Positions 54,149-63,800 are shown, counted from the first letter of the stretch. The stretch: DNA of 64,000 bases from Neobacillus sp. CF12 (GCF_030348765.1 NZ_JAUCEU010000007.1:310001-374000); one strand, 5' to 3'. Made by a program: numbers and translations. The notes: generated from the letters alone by a model not told the origin.

Positions 54149-54571
54149 TCAATGGTTGTTAAACTGTTTGATTTGTCCGCGGATTTCTCCGTCAGGATTT
54201 TGGACTGTATGGGCATTGACATATGTTTTTCCATCTCTCATAAGTTCTATTAAATCCGAAAGTGATTGTCCCATTAGGGGACCAACAAGATCATCTGCTG
54301 TAATGATTCCTTCAACGACTCCTTTTTTTACACTTATACTAGGGTCAGCTGGACCGAATAGAAAGACGACAACAGGACCGTTTACACCTTTTCTCCCTAT
54401 ATGAATATGAGCCTGAGTAAAATTATCAAGATTATTTACAGTTAGGCGATATCCAATCCTTCTTTCATCTCTGCTAACTTTAAATTTTGCAAACCCAAAA
54501 GCATCTGTTCGAACAGGTGGGACCTCTTCTGAACCTTCTAATATCGCAAAAAACAGTTGATTATTTTCCAT
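54149..54571 (-). CDS. CHRD-domain protein
   Basis: 140 residues, almost all one CHRD domain: 'FFAILEGSEEVPPVRTDAFGFAKFKVS', 'FTQAHIHIGRKGVNGPVVVFLFGP' and 'TYVNAHTVQNPDGEIRGQI'. The domain occurs in animal chordin and in many bacterial proteins of unknown function. There is no signal peptide, so it seems cytosolic or is released otherwise. GGAGG precedes the ATG. It converges on the chb operon. Confidence 0.85.
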   Translation of the reverse strand: MENNQLFFAILEGSEEVPPVRTDAFGFAKFKVSRDERRIGYRLTVNNLDNFTQAHIHIGRKGVNGPVVVFLFGPADPSISVKKGVVEGIITADDLVGPLMGQSLSDLIELMRDGKTYVNAHTVQNPDGEIRGQIKQFNNH

Positions 54572-54814
54572 ATATATCCTCCAGAAAAACTTAATTTATG
54601 TATCATATTTTCTAGAGGATTAAATGCTTGTACGAATGTCCCATATCATTAAACCTTTACATCTCCAAAAAATTTTTTTCGCTGTTTTTATTTTTGAGTT
54701 AAACGGACTGGTTATTTAGAAAAAATCCATATTTCGAATTCAATTTTATATTAATGTAGTAAAATAGTACCGGCTATTAAGTATTTTCTATTTTTCAAGG
54801 AGAAAAAACTATAA

Positions 54815-55186
54815 TTGAAAAGACAATATGATTTAGATTGGATTCGTGTTTTAGCTACACTAGCCGTTTTCATTTACCATTGTTTTATGTTTTTTAATCT
54901 ATGGGCTTGGCATGTTAAGAATACTGAGACTGACCCGACTTACATCACGACCATTTCGTTATTTATGAGTACCTGGTTAATGCCAATTTTTTTCGCAGTA
55001 TCGGGGATCAATTCGTATTATGCTTTAAAGAAGAGAACGGGTAGCCAATATTTGAAGGAAAGGCTTGCCCGACTAGGGATTCCCCTAGTATTTGGGGTCA
55101 TGATTCTAACTCCTCCTCAAATCTATATGGAGCGGGTCAGTCATGCGCAGTTTGCTGGATCGTTTTTTAACATGGAAATTCGATAA
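54815..55186 (+). pseudogene. Truncated acyltransferase-3 family gene
   Basis: The 123-residue frame begins like an acyltransferase-3 (OafA/EpsH-type) protein: 'YDLDWIRVLATLAVFIYHCFMFF' and 'WLMPIFFAVSGINSYYALKKRTGSQYLKERLARLGIPLVFGVMILTPPQIYMER'. Family members have ~350-400 residues and ten helices; this one stops after about the third. No continuation is visible in the next 130 bases in any frame. It is probably a gene remnant left by a deletion. A TTG start follows AAGGAGA. Confidence 0.75.
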
Positions 55187-55314
55187 CAAACGTCCTTGCT
55201 TAGTAAGATAAGTTTTAGTAGGGTGGCTGTTAGGTCACCCTATCTTTCATCAATGTTTGGTATTATTAGTAAATAGTGAAAGGATTTTCCTACTTTAAAT
55301 GTAAAGGACAGATT

Positions 55315-56442
55315 ATGATGAAGTTTGTGTTAGCGCCTGATTCATTTAAGGAGAGTATGTCTGCAAAAAAAGCTGCTCTTGCAATGGAAAAAGGTATTCG
55401 TACGGTTTTTCCTGATGCAGAATGTGTGATAGTTCCGATGGCAGACGGTGGTGAGGGGACGGTTGAATCACTCGTTAGTATGACGAATGGTGAAATGGTC
55501 AAGGTTGAAGTCATTGGTCCGCTAGGTGAGAAGGTTATAGCAGAATATGGTCTTTTAGGTGAAGGTCAAACAGCTGTGATTGAGATGGCAAGTGCAAGTG
55601 GAATAGAATTAATCAAACTAGAAGACCGTAATCCACTAGTAACGACTACGTTTGGAACGGGTGAATTAATAAAACATGCTCTAGATTTGGGTGTAAGTCG
55701 TATATTAATCGGAATTGGCGGCAGTGCAACGAATGACGGTGGAGCGGGGATGCTTCAGGCACTTGGAGTTTCTTTTAAGGATAAGAATGGGCAAGAACTA
55801 CCCTTCGGAGGTGGTGCATTGAACCAATTAGCTTCGATTGATTTAAGCGGATTAGACAGCAGAATTGAGAATGTAAAAATTGATGTTGCTTGTGATGTAA
55901 CAAATCCTCTGATTGGAGAGAATGGAGCATCAGCCATTTTTGGCCCACAAAAAGGAGCAACTCCTGAAGTGGTAAAACGTTTGGATGAAAACTTAGCTCA
56001 TTATGCTGAAGTGATTAAACGAGATTTGGGTAAGGACATTGCACATACAGAAGGTGCCGGTGCTGCCGGTGGTCTTGGTATAGGATTAATGGCATTTCTA
56101 AATGCTCAACTGAAAAAAGGCGTGGACTTAGTCATTGAATATACGGGTCTTGAGGATAGAATTATAGGTGCGGATTATGTTTTTACTGGGGAAGGAAGCA
56201 TCGATGGTCAAACGTTGTTTGGAAAGACACCTTATGGAGTCGCTTCGATTGCGAAAAAATACTCTATTCCAGTAATTGCATTTGCAGGAAAAATTGGCAA
56301 GGGTGTTGAACCACTTTACGACCACGGATTTACATCCATTGTTGGAATATTAAAGGGTGTTTCTTCTTTGGATGAAGCGTTGAAATCCGGTGAAGCAAAT
56401 CTCGCATTTGCCGCAGAAAATATCTGCCGTGTATTAAAATAA
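55315..56442 (+). CDS. glxK: Glycerate kinase (GlxK/GarK family)
   Basis: About 375 residues from an ATG at 55315, as family proteins begin 'MKFVLAPDSFKESMSAKKAA'. 'PMADGGEGTVESLV', 'ILIGIGGSATNDGGAGMLQALG', 'GAAGGLGIGLMAFLNAQLKKGVDLVIEYTGLEDRI' and 'GEGSIDGQTLFGKTPYGVA' are diagnostic. It phosphorylates glycerate to 2- or 3-phosphoglycerate, a possible outlet for glyoxylate-derived carbon. AAAGGA is a weak ribosome site. It is monocistronic, about 18 kb from the glycolate operon. Confidence 0.92.
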   Translation: MMKFVLAPDSFKESMSAKKAALAMEKGIRTVFPDAECVIVPMADGGEGTVESLVSMTNGEMVKVEVIGPLGEKVIAEYGLLGEGQTAVIEMASASGIELIKLEDRNPLVTTTFGTGELIKHALDLGVSRILIGIGGSATNDGGAGMLQALGVSFKDKNGQELPFGGGALNQLASIDLSGLDSRIENVKIDVACDVTNPLIGENGASAIFGPQKGATPEVVKRLDENLAHYAEVIKRDLGKDIAHTEGAGAAGGLGIGLMAFLNAQLKKGVDLVIEYTGLEDRIIGADYVFTGEGSIDGQTLFGKTPYGVASIAKKYSIPVIAFAGKIGKGVEPLYDHGFTSIVGILKGVSSLDEALKSGEANLAFAAENICRVLK

Positions 56443-56454
56443 TCTACATTAAAG

Positions 56455-56482
56455 CAGTCATCATACGATGGCTGTTTTTTTT
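56455..56482 (+). terminator. Terminator after the glycerate kinase gene
   Basis: CAGTCATC pairs with GATGGCTG around ATAC, then eight T. Confidence 0.88.
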
Positions 56483-56553
56483 GTAAATTGTTGATTAAAA
56501 TGGTGAAAAAAGATAAGTTTGATTAAAACGAACATATTTGGAGGTATTTAGTA

Positions 56554-57126
56554 ATGAAAAGATGCGGTTGGGTGAATTCAGATCCCCTCTATATTGATTA
56601 TCATGATCATGAATGGGGCGTGCCAGTATATGATGATCGATTGTTATTTGAGTATCTGAACCTAGAAGGTGCCCAAGCAGGGTTAAGTTGGTACACGATA
56701 TTAAAGAAAAGAGAAAATTATCGCAAAGCATTTGATGATTTTGACCCCAATATCATCATTTCCTACGATGAAAAGAAAATAGCAGAACTTTTGCAGAATG
56801 AAGGAATCGTTAGAAATAAACTAAAAATAAATGCAGTCATTACAAATGCAAAGGCATTCTTCAAAGTGACTGAGGAATTTGGGTCATTCAGCGAATACAT
56901 TTGGTCATTTGTAAATGGGAAACCGATACAAAATCAGTTTAGTGATTTGTCTGAAGTTCCTGCAACAACGGACATTAGTGACAGGTTAAGTAAGGATTTA
57001 AAAAAACGTGGCTTTAAATTTGTAGGCTCAACGATTTGTTATGCCTTTATGCAAGCGACAGGGATGGTAAATGATCATATAGACTCATGTATTTGCTACA
57101 ATAAACATTCGGGAAAAAATACATAA
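56554..57126 (+). CDS. tag: DNA-3-methyladenine glycosylase I
   Basis: 190 residues. 'KRCGWVNSDPLYIDYHDHEWGVPVYDDRLLFEYL' and 'NDHIDSC' carry the zinc ligands Cys4, His17, His175 and Cys179, the same numbers as in E. coli Tag. 'LEGAQAGLSWYTILKKRENYRKAF' holds the catalytic-pocket Glu and Trp region. It removes 3-methyladenine from alkylated DNA. TTGGAGGTATTTAGTA precedes the ATG. It is monocistronic. Confidence 0.95.
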   Translation: MKRCGWVNSDPLYIDYHDHEWGVPVYDDRLLFEYLNLEGAQAGLSWYTILKKRENYRKAFDDFDPNIIISYDEKKIAELLQNEGIVRNKLKINAVITNAKAFFKVTEEFGSFSEYIWSFVNGKPIQNQFSDLSEVPATTDISDRLSKDLKKRGFKFVGSTICYAFMQATGMVNDHIDSCICYNKHSGKNT

Positions 57127-57469
57127 TTCTCAGTTGTTCTTTATATTGAATGGGTAGTTTGAATATTATGTAAATTTTATTAATAATGATATTTCACCCT
57201 TTAATCTACAGTTAATATATATTATATTGTTCTTAATAAGGAACAGTTGCAATTTTCGAAAAATTCTTCATCATTTCTTGAAACCAATATGGATGAAATC
57301 CGTCAAATAAGTATATCCAATTTAAGGAATTAATCGCAGGGATTTTGCAGGAATTTTGTGTCAGAATGCGGAATAGATTAAGTGAATGAGAGCGAAATTC
57401 CTTTTTGCGGATTTTCGGAAGTGTTTCGTTAGGTATTACGAGATTGGGAGAAAGAGGCGACGAAATTAA
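57127..57469. other. 343-base non-coding region before the VanW gene
   Basis: No coding frame is convincing on either strand. I see an AT-rich first half with a short hairpin GTTCTT / AGGAAC near 57228-57246, and a purine-richer second half with the near-repeat GCAGGGATTTT / GCAGGAATTTT at about 57337. Neither amounts to a named regulatory element. It probably contains the vanW promoter. Confidence 0.4.
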
Positions 57470-58516
57470 ATGTCTATACGAACTTGGTTGGTTTCATTCA
57501 TATTAATTGGCAGTTTAATAGGGTTAGCAGGGTGTGCACAGAAAACAAATGGCAACGGGTCTGACCTTGAGAACAAAGTAACAGAACACGAAAAGAAACT
57601 CGAAGAGCAAAAAGCCGCAGAAGAGGCGGCAAGGAAAGCTGCTGAAGAAGCTGAAGCAAAAAGGATTGCAGAGGAAGAAGCTAAAAAGCCAAAAGTGGTA
57701 AATGTAATAGATCCGACGACAAAAAACATTATTAAATCCCTGATCCCAGTAGATTTGGGGTTTGGAAGTGATAATGAAAAATATAAACAGCAACTTGAGC
57801 AATGGGCGAGGGAAATTGCAAGGGGAACCGAGACTACTCCTGGGTATGATGCCAAAATGATACTGGATAAAATTGATGCAAATGGTCAGGTAATCAAAGG
57901 GAAGCCAAGAGTTATTCTTGAAGAAGCAGAACTAGTTACGAAAATAATCGAGGCATCAGTAAAAGGCGGAGATGTATTCCTGCCAATCTATGTTACGGAA
58001 AGCGGCTATAAGCCTGAAGACGCAGCCCATTTATCTGAAGTTGTGGTTGCTACTTATACAACTAAATTTAATCCTAGTATAGCTGGGAGAAATAAAAACA
58101 TTGAACTATCTGCGCTGGCAATCGATAATGTGATTGTTGGAACAGGGGACGTTTTCTCCTTTAACCATACGGTCGGACCGAGTGACGAAGCACATGGATA
58201 CCAGCCTGCCCAAGAAATCGTTAATAAGCAATTAGTCATGGGAATTGGCGGCGGTATTTGTCAAACATCCTCTACTTTGTTTAACGCAGTTGATCAATTA
58301 GCTATCGAATATGTGGAATGGCACCATCATTCTCTAACAGTGGGGTATGTACCTGCAGGTCGGGATGCAACTGTTTCATATGGTGGAAAAGACTTTCAAT
58401 TTAAGAATACTGCAGGAGTCCCTTTATTGATTAAAGCCATTTATAATCCGAACGGAACCATAACCGTTGAGATGAGAACCTCTGCTGCCTATCAGAGCTT
58501 ACTACAAAAAAGATAA
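57470..58516 (+). CDS. VanW-family lipoprotein
   Basis: 348 residues. A signal peptide with lipobox GLAGC is followed by an Ala/Glu/Lys-rich helical linker (about 35-75, likely coiled coil). A folded middle region leads into the VanW domain from about residue 185: 'VVATYTTKFNPSIAGRNKNIELSALAIDNVIVGTGDVFSFNHTVGPSDEAHGYQPAQEIVNKQLVMGIGGGICQTSSTLFNA'. VanW domains occur on Gram-positive envelope proteins; the function is not settled. Not a vancomycin resistance gene by itself. GAGGCG precedes the ATG. Confidence 0.85.
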   Translation: MSIRTWLVSFILIGSLIGLAGCAQKTNGNGSDLENKVTEHEKKLEEQKAAEEAARKAAEEAEAKRIAEEEAKKPKVVNVIDPTTKNIIKSLIPVDLGFGSDNEKYKQQLEQWAREIARGTETTPGYDAKMILDKIDANGQVIKGKPRVILEEAELVTKIIEASVKGGDVFLPIYVTESGYKPEDAAHLSEVVVATYTTKFNPSIAGRNKNIELSALAIDNVIVGTGDVFSFNHTVGPSDEAHGYQPAQEIVNKQLVMGIGGGICQTSSTLFNAVDQLAIEYVEWHHHSLTVGYVPAGRDATVSYGGKDFQFKNTAGVPLLIKAIYNPNGTITVEMRTSAAYQSLLQKR

Positions 58517-58531
58517 GCTTTCATAGAACAT

Positions 58532-58560
58532 GACGTGTGGCAATCACACGTCTTTTCTTT
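58532..58560 (+). terminator. Terminator after the VanW gene
   Basis: GACGTGTG pairs with CACACGTC around GCAAT, then TTTTCTTTTT. Confidence 0.85.
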
Positions 58561-58682
58561 TTGCTTAATTGATCTGCCTTTTTTAAGTGTAAACCTTATT
58601 TAAATTAGGTCCCAGCCCTGTCCAAAATTTACATTTGGAATAGCTTATCCTACAGAGAATATCTATCAGGAGATGATTCGTT

Positions 58683-59558
58683 TTGCATAATATGGATAGC
58701 ATGGAGCCAAGTGAACTATGTCAGGAGTTCGCTAGAATACTTGGTGCAACACCTTCTGTAATCAATGGCGTATGTACAGCAACGAGGTCCAGAACAAATA
58801 TCCATCCTGTGGTTTTAGGCCGTCGGGCTGAGTCGTTTATGTTTGTTCCACAGGCGTTTTCTTTTGAAAATATCGATAGAGAAGGCAGAGCATTATGTCT
58901 TGGAGAAACCGTTATTCTTCAGGATGAGATTAACCCTTTTATTACTAGGCTGCGTGAACATGATATCATTGTGACGGCCTTACACAATCACTGGCTTTTT
59001 GATGAGCCGCGCTTAATGTATATTCACTTCGAATCCATTGATGAGCCTTTAGACTTTGCTAGAAAAGTTAGTGATGCACTAGATGTACTAACTACAAGGA
59101 ACATTGGTCGTTCGAGTCGTGCTCGTCAGGCTACAGATAGAAGGGCAGAGGAACTGTGCGAAGAGTTTCACGAAATTCTCGGAGGCATGAGCACGTTCGA
59201 AGATGGTGTTTGTATGGTAATGAATTCACGGACCAATATTTTGGCACGGATACTTGGCAGAAGAACTAGATCGTTTCTAGCATTACCGCAAATGTTCGTG
59301 TTTGAATCTCTGTCTTCCGACGGCCGGGCACTGTGCAGTGGTGAAACAGTCATTCTCCAGGAAGAACTGAATCCGTTTATAGATATTCTTAGAGAACATA
59401 ATATTATTGTGACGGCCTTTCATAACCATTGGCTCTTTGAAAATCCAAGGCTTATGTACATCCATTTTGAAAAAATTGATCGGCCACTCGAGTTTGCTAG
59501 GGATGTAAGGGATGCATTAGAGGTACTAACAACAAGAGAGGTAAGACCAAATAAATAA
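58683..59558 (+). CDS. Protein of two tandem DUF1259 domains
   Basis: 291 residues that split into two similar halves, about 8-142 and 152-287. Each half has 'ELCxEFxxILG', 'GVCxxxxSRTNI', 'GRALCxGETVILQ(D/E)E(I/L)NPF' and 'IIVTAxHNHWLFxxPRLMYIHFExID'. The HNHxL motif and the rest fit DUF1259 (LpqO/LppY family), usually a single secreted domain. Here there is no signal peptide. The two halves are about 60 percent identical, so the duplication is fairly recent. A TTG start lies 10 bases after AGGAG. Confidence 0.75.
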   Translation: MHNMDSMEPSELCQEFARILGATPSVINGVCTATRSRTNIHPVVLGRRAESFMFVPQAFSFENIDREGRALCLGETVILQDEINPFITRLREHDIIVTALHNHWLFDEPRLMYIHFESIDEPLDFARKVSDALDVLTTRNIGRSSRARQATDRRAEELCEEFHEILGGMSTFEDGVCMVMNSRTNILARILGRRTRSFLALPQMFVFESLSSDGRALCSGETVILQEELNPFIDILREHNIIVTAFHNHWLFENPRLMYIHFEKIDRPLEFARDVRDALEVLTTREVRPNK

Positions 59559-59559
59559 T

Positions 59560-59600
59560 AAAATGAGGCATCATCCAAAGGATGGTGCCTCATTTTATTT
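59560..59600. terminator. Bidirectional terminator between convergent genes
   Basis: Seventeen-base arms AAAATGAGGCATCATCC / GGATGGTGCCTCATTTT around AAA. It serves the DUF1259 gene and the minus-strand gene ending at 59595. Confidence 0.92.
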
Positions 59601-59891
59601 TGTCCTGTTTCGTTTCTCTCTTTTAATCATGTACTCGATTAAGTCGATATTGTTGTCAATATAGTTCAATCGATCATGGGAAAGGATTGCCCATTCAGAA
59701 CTTTGATTCATAGCTGAGGTAATATGTTTAATGCTAAAAGAGTATCTTGAATAAAGCTCAGAAACCACAAAGCTTAATCTAATTTGGCCATTAATTTTAT
59801 TTAAAATTTTTTCCATGTCGTCCCTTAACCAGTCAGGGGAGTTCTCAATCGCTTTGTCGACTATAGTATCAAATTCATTCGTCATCGTCAT
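59595..59891 (-). CDS. Uncharacterised 98-residue protein
   Basis: About 98 residues from an ATG at 59891, placed by AAGGAG 7 bases upstream; longer starts lack a ribosome site. I do not recognise it. It is soluble and helical, with 'DKAIENSPDWLRDDMEKILNKINGQIRL' in the first half and 'SHDRLNYIDNNIDLIEYMIKREKR' at the end. It is monocistronic. Confidence 0.55.
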   Translation of the reverse strand: MTMTNEFDTIVDKAIENSPDWLRDDMEKILNKINGQIRLSFVVSELYSRYSFSIKHITSAMNQSSEWAILSHDRLNYIDNNIDLIEYMIKREKRNRTK

Positions 59892-60026
59892 ATGTAATCT
59901 CCTTTTTAGCATTATTATTACCATTTATATCTAATTATATTTTTATATAGTTTACCATTAATTAGTTTGGTAAACAAATTAATTAATAAATTTGTTGAGA
60001 AATGATAACATTAGACAAAAAACATA

Positions 60027-60066
60027 AAAAAAACACGATGAAGTTTTATCCTTCATCGTGTTTTTT
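60027..60066. terminator. Terminator of the 568-residue membrane protein gene (minus strand)
   Basis: Arms around AAACACGATGAAG / CTTCATCGTGTTT with A and T runs on both sides; it abuts the stop at 60070 on the minus strand. Confidence 0.9.
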
Positions 60067-60069
60067 CAA

Positions 60070-61776
60070 TTATTCTATGCCTTCAATGACAATTTCTTTA
60101 GCAGGGAGGAAGTCCTCATCTGTATCTAAATAGGTGACATTTACTGTATCTCCTTCTTTTAAGTAAATGACCAATGGTTCTTTTTCAGAGGAAAGAATAT
60201 AGCTCTTCTTGTTATCTAAAAGGAATGAAACCACAGTGAAATCACCTGATTTTTCTTTATAAACACGGAGGACTGTACCTTTTATTTGTTTTTCATCAGC
60301 TTTCGAACTGCCATCCACAGAGCCGCCGCCTCGTTGCAGGGCTGTTTTGTATTGTCTTAATGCTTCGTTTGGAGTTACCCCGAACACGGAAATTTCGGGA
60401 TTTGCGGCCGAAACGATAAAGTAATTCTGCAAAAATCCATTCGAATCAAGGACAGGTGTAAGCCAACTTGCTTCACCATAGAAGTTATAAATGACAGGCA
60501 TTTCACCATGCCATTTCTTTTCAATAAATTTCTTTTCGATAATTTGTAAGGCACCTTGTGAATCCATATAGGATTCTTCTGGATTCCCGGTATAATAGGT
60601 GGCTTCACCCGTACGAGAGTTGGTCAACGAGTAGCCGAGCATGGAATCGACGCCTTCTTTAGGACTTGTAAAATCTGTAAAATAAAACATTACCCCATTT
60701 TGATCGAATATCGGACTTACATTCGCCTCTGTTCCTTCATCAGAAGGAAGTTTTACATCTGATTTACCGAAGAGACTGTTCCATAATCCATGAATATAGT
60801 TCCCGAAATAGCTGTTTTGCAAGCTGACAATTTCAGGTGATACAGCACCTTCAATAAATTCAGGTACTTTTGACAAGGTATAAGATTTTGTGTTCCCGGT
60901 TTTTGAATCCACTACCACAACACCTTTAACATCAAAGCCATTACGTGCTGAAACAAACTCACCGTAGGAGCGAATATAATATGGTTTTCCTTCATCATCT
61001 ATTTCTAATTGAACATCGCCATAGAAGATATGTTTCGGGAATTGCATACGAATATGCCGTTCAATATCTTTATTAAAATAAGAAGAAGGGGTATAAATCA
61101 TTTCGGATTTAATAAATTTCGGATTTGCCGAAGAGTCAGTAGCACTTAAAGTAAAGTAACCAGGTGTCTCTTTCCCTTTCCACCATTTAAAGAAACCAGA
61201 GAATTCAACAGGTGCAATATAGACATAATCGTTATTTACCTTTTGAATTTGCAGATTGCCAAGTTCATAATAGCTGGTATTTGGCACTTGACCAAAAGCT
61301 TTTTTCATTTTATTACGTGCAAATTCAGGTGGAACACTTGCCGGTGTTTCTTTTTCATCAAATGACTTAATTTCCACTTTTTGATCCATTTGTGCTATCT
61401 CGTATTTTTCATCCGCATTAAATAAAAAGGCAGTGAGAAAGTAGATACCGAAGAGTAGACTTGCTGCAAACAGCAGTGCTTTCACTTTTCTTTCCCTTCC
61501 AGTAGAAACTAAAGCACCTAACGCCGTTATAATAATAGCAAGAACCCATAATGAAGACAGGTTTCGGTCATAATTCGAAAAGTAATAATAAGCAAAAACA
61601 GAAGGGATCAAAATAACGATTAAAGCAATAATTGCTCCCGGAATTAACCTTCTAGCCCCGTTAGAACTTTTCTTATTACTTTTCGTATTGGCGGACTTGT
61701 CATCGCTATAAATCGGTATAAGAACAAGAGCAGATGCAATAGCAACAATCAAAGAAAACAAAAACATATTCCCCAT
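60070..61776 (-). CDS. Membrane protein with a large extracytoplasmic domain, function unknown
   Basis: About 568 residues from an ATG at 61776, 8 bases after AAGGGG. Four hydrophobic segments lie in the first ~120 residues; the remaining ~440 residues are hydrophilic and probably outside the membrane. That part alternates 'YVYIAPVEFSGFFKWWKGKETPGYFTLSATD', 'YEFVSARNGFD'-like and 'GEATYYTGNPEESYMDSQGALQIIEKKFIEKKWHG' segments, and ends in an OB-like strand-rich tail ('GTVLRVYKEKSGDFTVVSFLLDNKKSYIL'). I cannot name the family with confidence; Bacillus genomes carry similar proteins annotated only as membrane or shape-related. It is monocistronic. Confidence 0.6.
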   Translation of the reverse strand: MGNMFLFSLIVAIASALVLIPIYSDDKSANTKSNKKSSNGARRLIPGAIIALIVILIPSVFAYYYFSNYDRNLSSLWVLAIIITALGALVSTGRERKVKALLFAASLLFGIYFLTAFLFNADEKYEIAQMDQKVEIKSFDEKETPASVPPEFARNKMKKAFGQVPNTSYYELGNLQIQKVNNDYVYIAPVEFSGFFKWWKGKETPGYFTLSATDSSANPKFIKSEMIYTPSSYFNKDIERHIRMQFPKHIFYGDVQLEIDDEGKPYYIRSYGEFVSARNGFDVKGVVVVDSKTGNTKSYTLSKVPEFIEGAVSPEIVSLQNSYFGNYIHGLWNSLFGKSDVKLPSDEGTEANVSPIFDQNGVMFYFTDFTSPKEGVDSMLGYSLTNSRTGEATYYTGNPEESYMDSQGALQIIEKKFIEKKWHGEMPVIYNFYGEASWLTPVLDSNGFLQNYFIVSAANPEISVFGVTPNEALRQYKTALQRGGGSVDGSSKADEKQIKGTVLRVYKEKSGDFTVVSFLLDNKKSYILSSEKEPLVIYLKEGDTVNVTYLDTDEDFLPAKEIVIEGIE

Positions 61777-61944
61777 AACCAATTCCCCTTTATAATCTAA
61801 TCTTTCTGACTTGAGTCTATTTATATACGAGTATCTAGGAAGAAAGTTTCATAATAACTTTTTTAGAAATGGACAAATTTGAATAATCTTTGGTTTAAAG
61901 CAAAAAATACCATTGCTTCTACAGAATTAACTAGGAGGAATTTT

Positions 61945-63732
61945 ATGCAAAGGATTTATAAAATGTTTATATCTTTGCTTACCATCAGTTTAATTGGTTG
62001 TGCGGGTAATCAAAATGCTTCGGATGGAAACCAAACAAATAACCAAAATCCAAGACATGTAGCAGACAACACCAACAATGTCAATCCTATGGCTACTTCG
62101 CAAAACAATAGAGGTAATGCTGCCAGCCCAGCTCAAAACATAGGAAATGATCAAGGATTATCAGAAGAATACCATGGCCACTTATCTAATCGTCCGGAAA
62201 CAAAACAGAAAAAGGAAAAACCCCCTGCCGCGAATAAACGTTATATTCAGGTTCAACTTTTGGGAATTAATGATTTACACGGACAAATAAATGTAACACG
62301 TAATGTTGGAGGAAAACCAGCAGGTAGAGCAGATTATTTAGCAGCTTATTTAAAACAAAGGGAAGCCGAGAATAAGAACACACTTCTTGTACAAGCAGGG
62401 GATATGGTAGGGGCAAGTCCTCCTGCTTCAGCCCTTTTACAGGATGAGCCTGCAATCGAGATCTTGAACAAACTCGGATTCGATATTGGGACAGTAGGTA
62501 ATCATGAATTTGATGAGGGCGTTAAAGAATTACTTCGTCTCGTCAATGGCGGTACTCATGAAGAAACTGGAAACTTTGCCGGAGCAGATTTCCCTTGGGT
62601 GGCAGCGAATGTCATCGATCAAAAAACTGGAGAATCCATTTTACCTCCTTATAAAATTCTTAAAGTAAATGGGATGGAAATTGGATTTATCGGTGTCGTA
62701 ACCACAGAGACTCCGACGATCGTAGTGCCAAGCGGAGTTGCAGGATTAACCTTCTCTGATGAAGTGGAAGCTATTAATCGTAATGTAGCACAATTAAAAA
62801 AGCAAGGAGTTCGATCCATCGTTGTTTTAGCCCACAATCCAGGAACATCAGGTGTGAAAGGTGAAAATCCATCTGGAATGCTTGTCGATATCGCAAATAA
62901 GATTGACGACGAAGTAGATATCATTTTTGGTGGACATAATCATGCGTATATGAATGCAACAATCGACAACAAACTAGTAGTCCAATCCTATTCCTATGGT
63001 ACTGCATTCACTGATGTGGATATTGAGATTGACCCGAAAACAAAAGATATCGTTACAAAGAGAGCAGAAATCATTACGACGTTTCAAGAAGGTATAGAAC
63101 CGGATCCAGAAATAGCGAAGATGGTAGCCAGTTACGAAGCAATTGTTGAACCAATTGTTAACAGGGTAATAGGATCCACCTCGGTTAATTTAACAGCGCT
63201 CCGCAATGATAATGGAGAATCCATTCTTGGTGATTTAATAGCTGATGCTCAAAGGCAGGCAATGAAAACAGAATTAGCGATTATGAATCCGGGTGGTATT
63301 CGAGCCGATATTAATCAAGGAGACATTACTTGGGGCGAAATTTACACGGTTCAACCTTTTAATAATGATATGGTTAAAATGACGATGACTGGGCAGCAAA
63401 TACGTGACTTGCTCAATCAACAGTGGGGAACAAAAACAACGATGCTTCAAATTTCTGGATTCTCCTACACATGGGATGAAAATTTACCAGTTGGACAAAA
63501 GGTTGTAAATATCCAACTTGCAGATGGCACCCAAATGGACCCGAATAAAACGTATACGGTAGCAGCAAATGTCTTCCTTGCTGGTGGGGGAGATGGTTTT
63601 ACAGTATTCACGAAAGCGCAAAATAAAGAAATAGGACCTGTTGACTTAGATGTACTAGTAGACTTTATCAGTGCTCAACCAAAACCTTTCACATATGATA
63701 TTGATAACAGAATTCAAAAGATTAGGTATTAG
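61945..63732 (+). CDS. 5'-nucleotidase/2',3'-cyclic phosphodiesterase lipoprotein
   Basis: About 595 residues from an ATG at 61945 (AGGAGG 6 bases upstream). The signal peptide ends in lipobox LIGC. An Asn/Gln-rich linker (about 25-110) leads to the metallophosphatase domain: 'LLGINDLHGQI', 'VQAGDMVGASP', 'GTVGNHEFDEG', 'VVLAHNPG' and 'FGGHNHAY'. The 5'-nucleotidase C-terminal domain holds 'AIMNPGGIRADINQGDITWGEIYTVQPFNN' and 'NVFLAGGGDGF'. It scavenges phosphate and nucleosides outside the cell. Unlike YfkN it has a single enzyme unit. Confidence 0.92.
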   Translation: MQRIYKMFISLLTISLIGCAGNQNASDGNQTNNQNPRHVADNTNNVNPMATSQNNRGNAASPAQNIGNDQGLSEEYHGHLSNRPETKQKKEKPPAANKRYIQVQLLGINDLHGQINVTRNVGGKPAGRADYLAAYLKQREAENKNTLLVQAGDMVGASPPASALLQDEPAIEILNKLGFDIGTVGNHEFDEGVKELLRLVNGGTHEETGNFAGADFPWVAANVIDQKTGESILPPYKILKVNGMEIGFIGVVTTETPTIVVPSGVAGLTFSDEVEAINRNVAQLKKQGVRSIVVLAHNPGTSGVKGENPSGMLVDIANKIDDEVDIIFGGHNHAYMNATIDNKLVVQSYSYGTAFTDVDIEIDPKTKDIVTKRAEIITTFQEGIEPDPEIAKMVASYEAIVEPIVNRVIGSTSVNLTALRNDNGESILGDLIADAQRQAMKTELAIMNPGGIRADINQGDITWGEIYTVQPFNNDMVKMTMTGQQIRDLLNQQWGTKTTMLQISGFSYTWDENLPVGQKVVNIQLADGTQMDPNKTYTVAANVFLAGGGDGFTVFTKAQNKEIGPVDLDVLVDFISAQPKPFTYDIDNRIQKIRY

Positions 63733-63763
63733 AAGAGAATTAACCATATATTTTTAGAATAAC

Positions 63764-63800
63764 AAAAGCTCCCTCTGAACATGAATCAGAGGGAGCTTTT
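63764..63800 (+). terminator. Terminator after the 5'-nucleotidase gene
   Basis: Fifteen-base perfect arms AAAAGCTCCCTCTGA / TCAGAGGGAGCTTTT around a 7-base loop. Confidence 0.92.

Noticed and set aside
57470..58516. Vancomycin resistance gene
   Set aside because: Only the VanW domain is present; no vanHAX ligase or dehydrogenase genes are nearby, and VanW domains occur in many non-resistant species.
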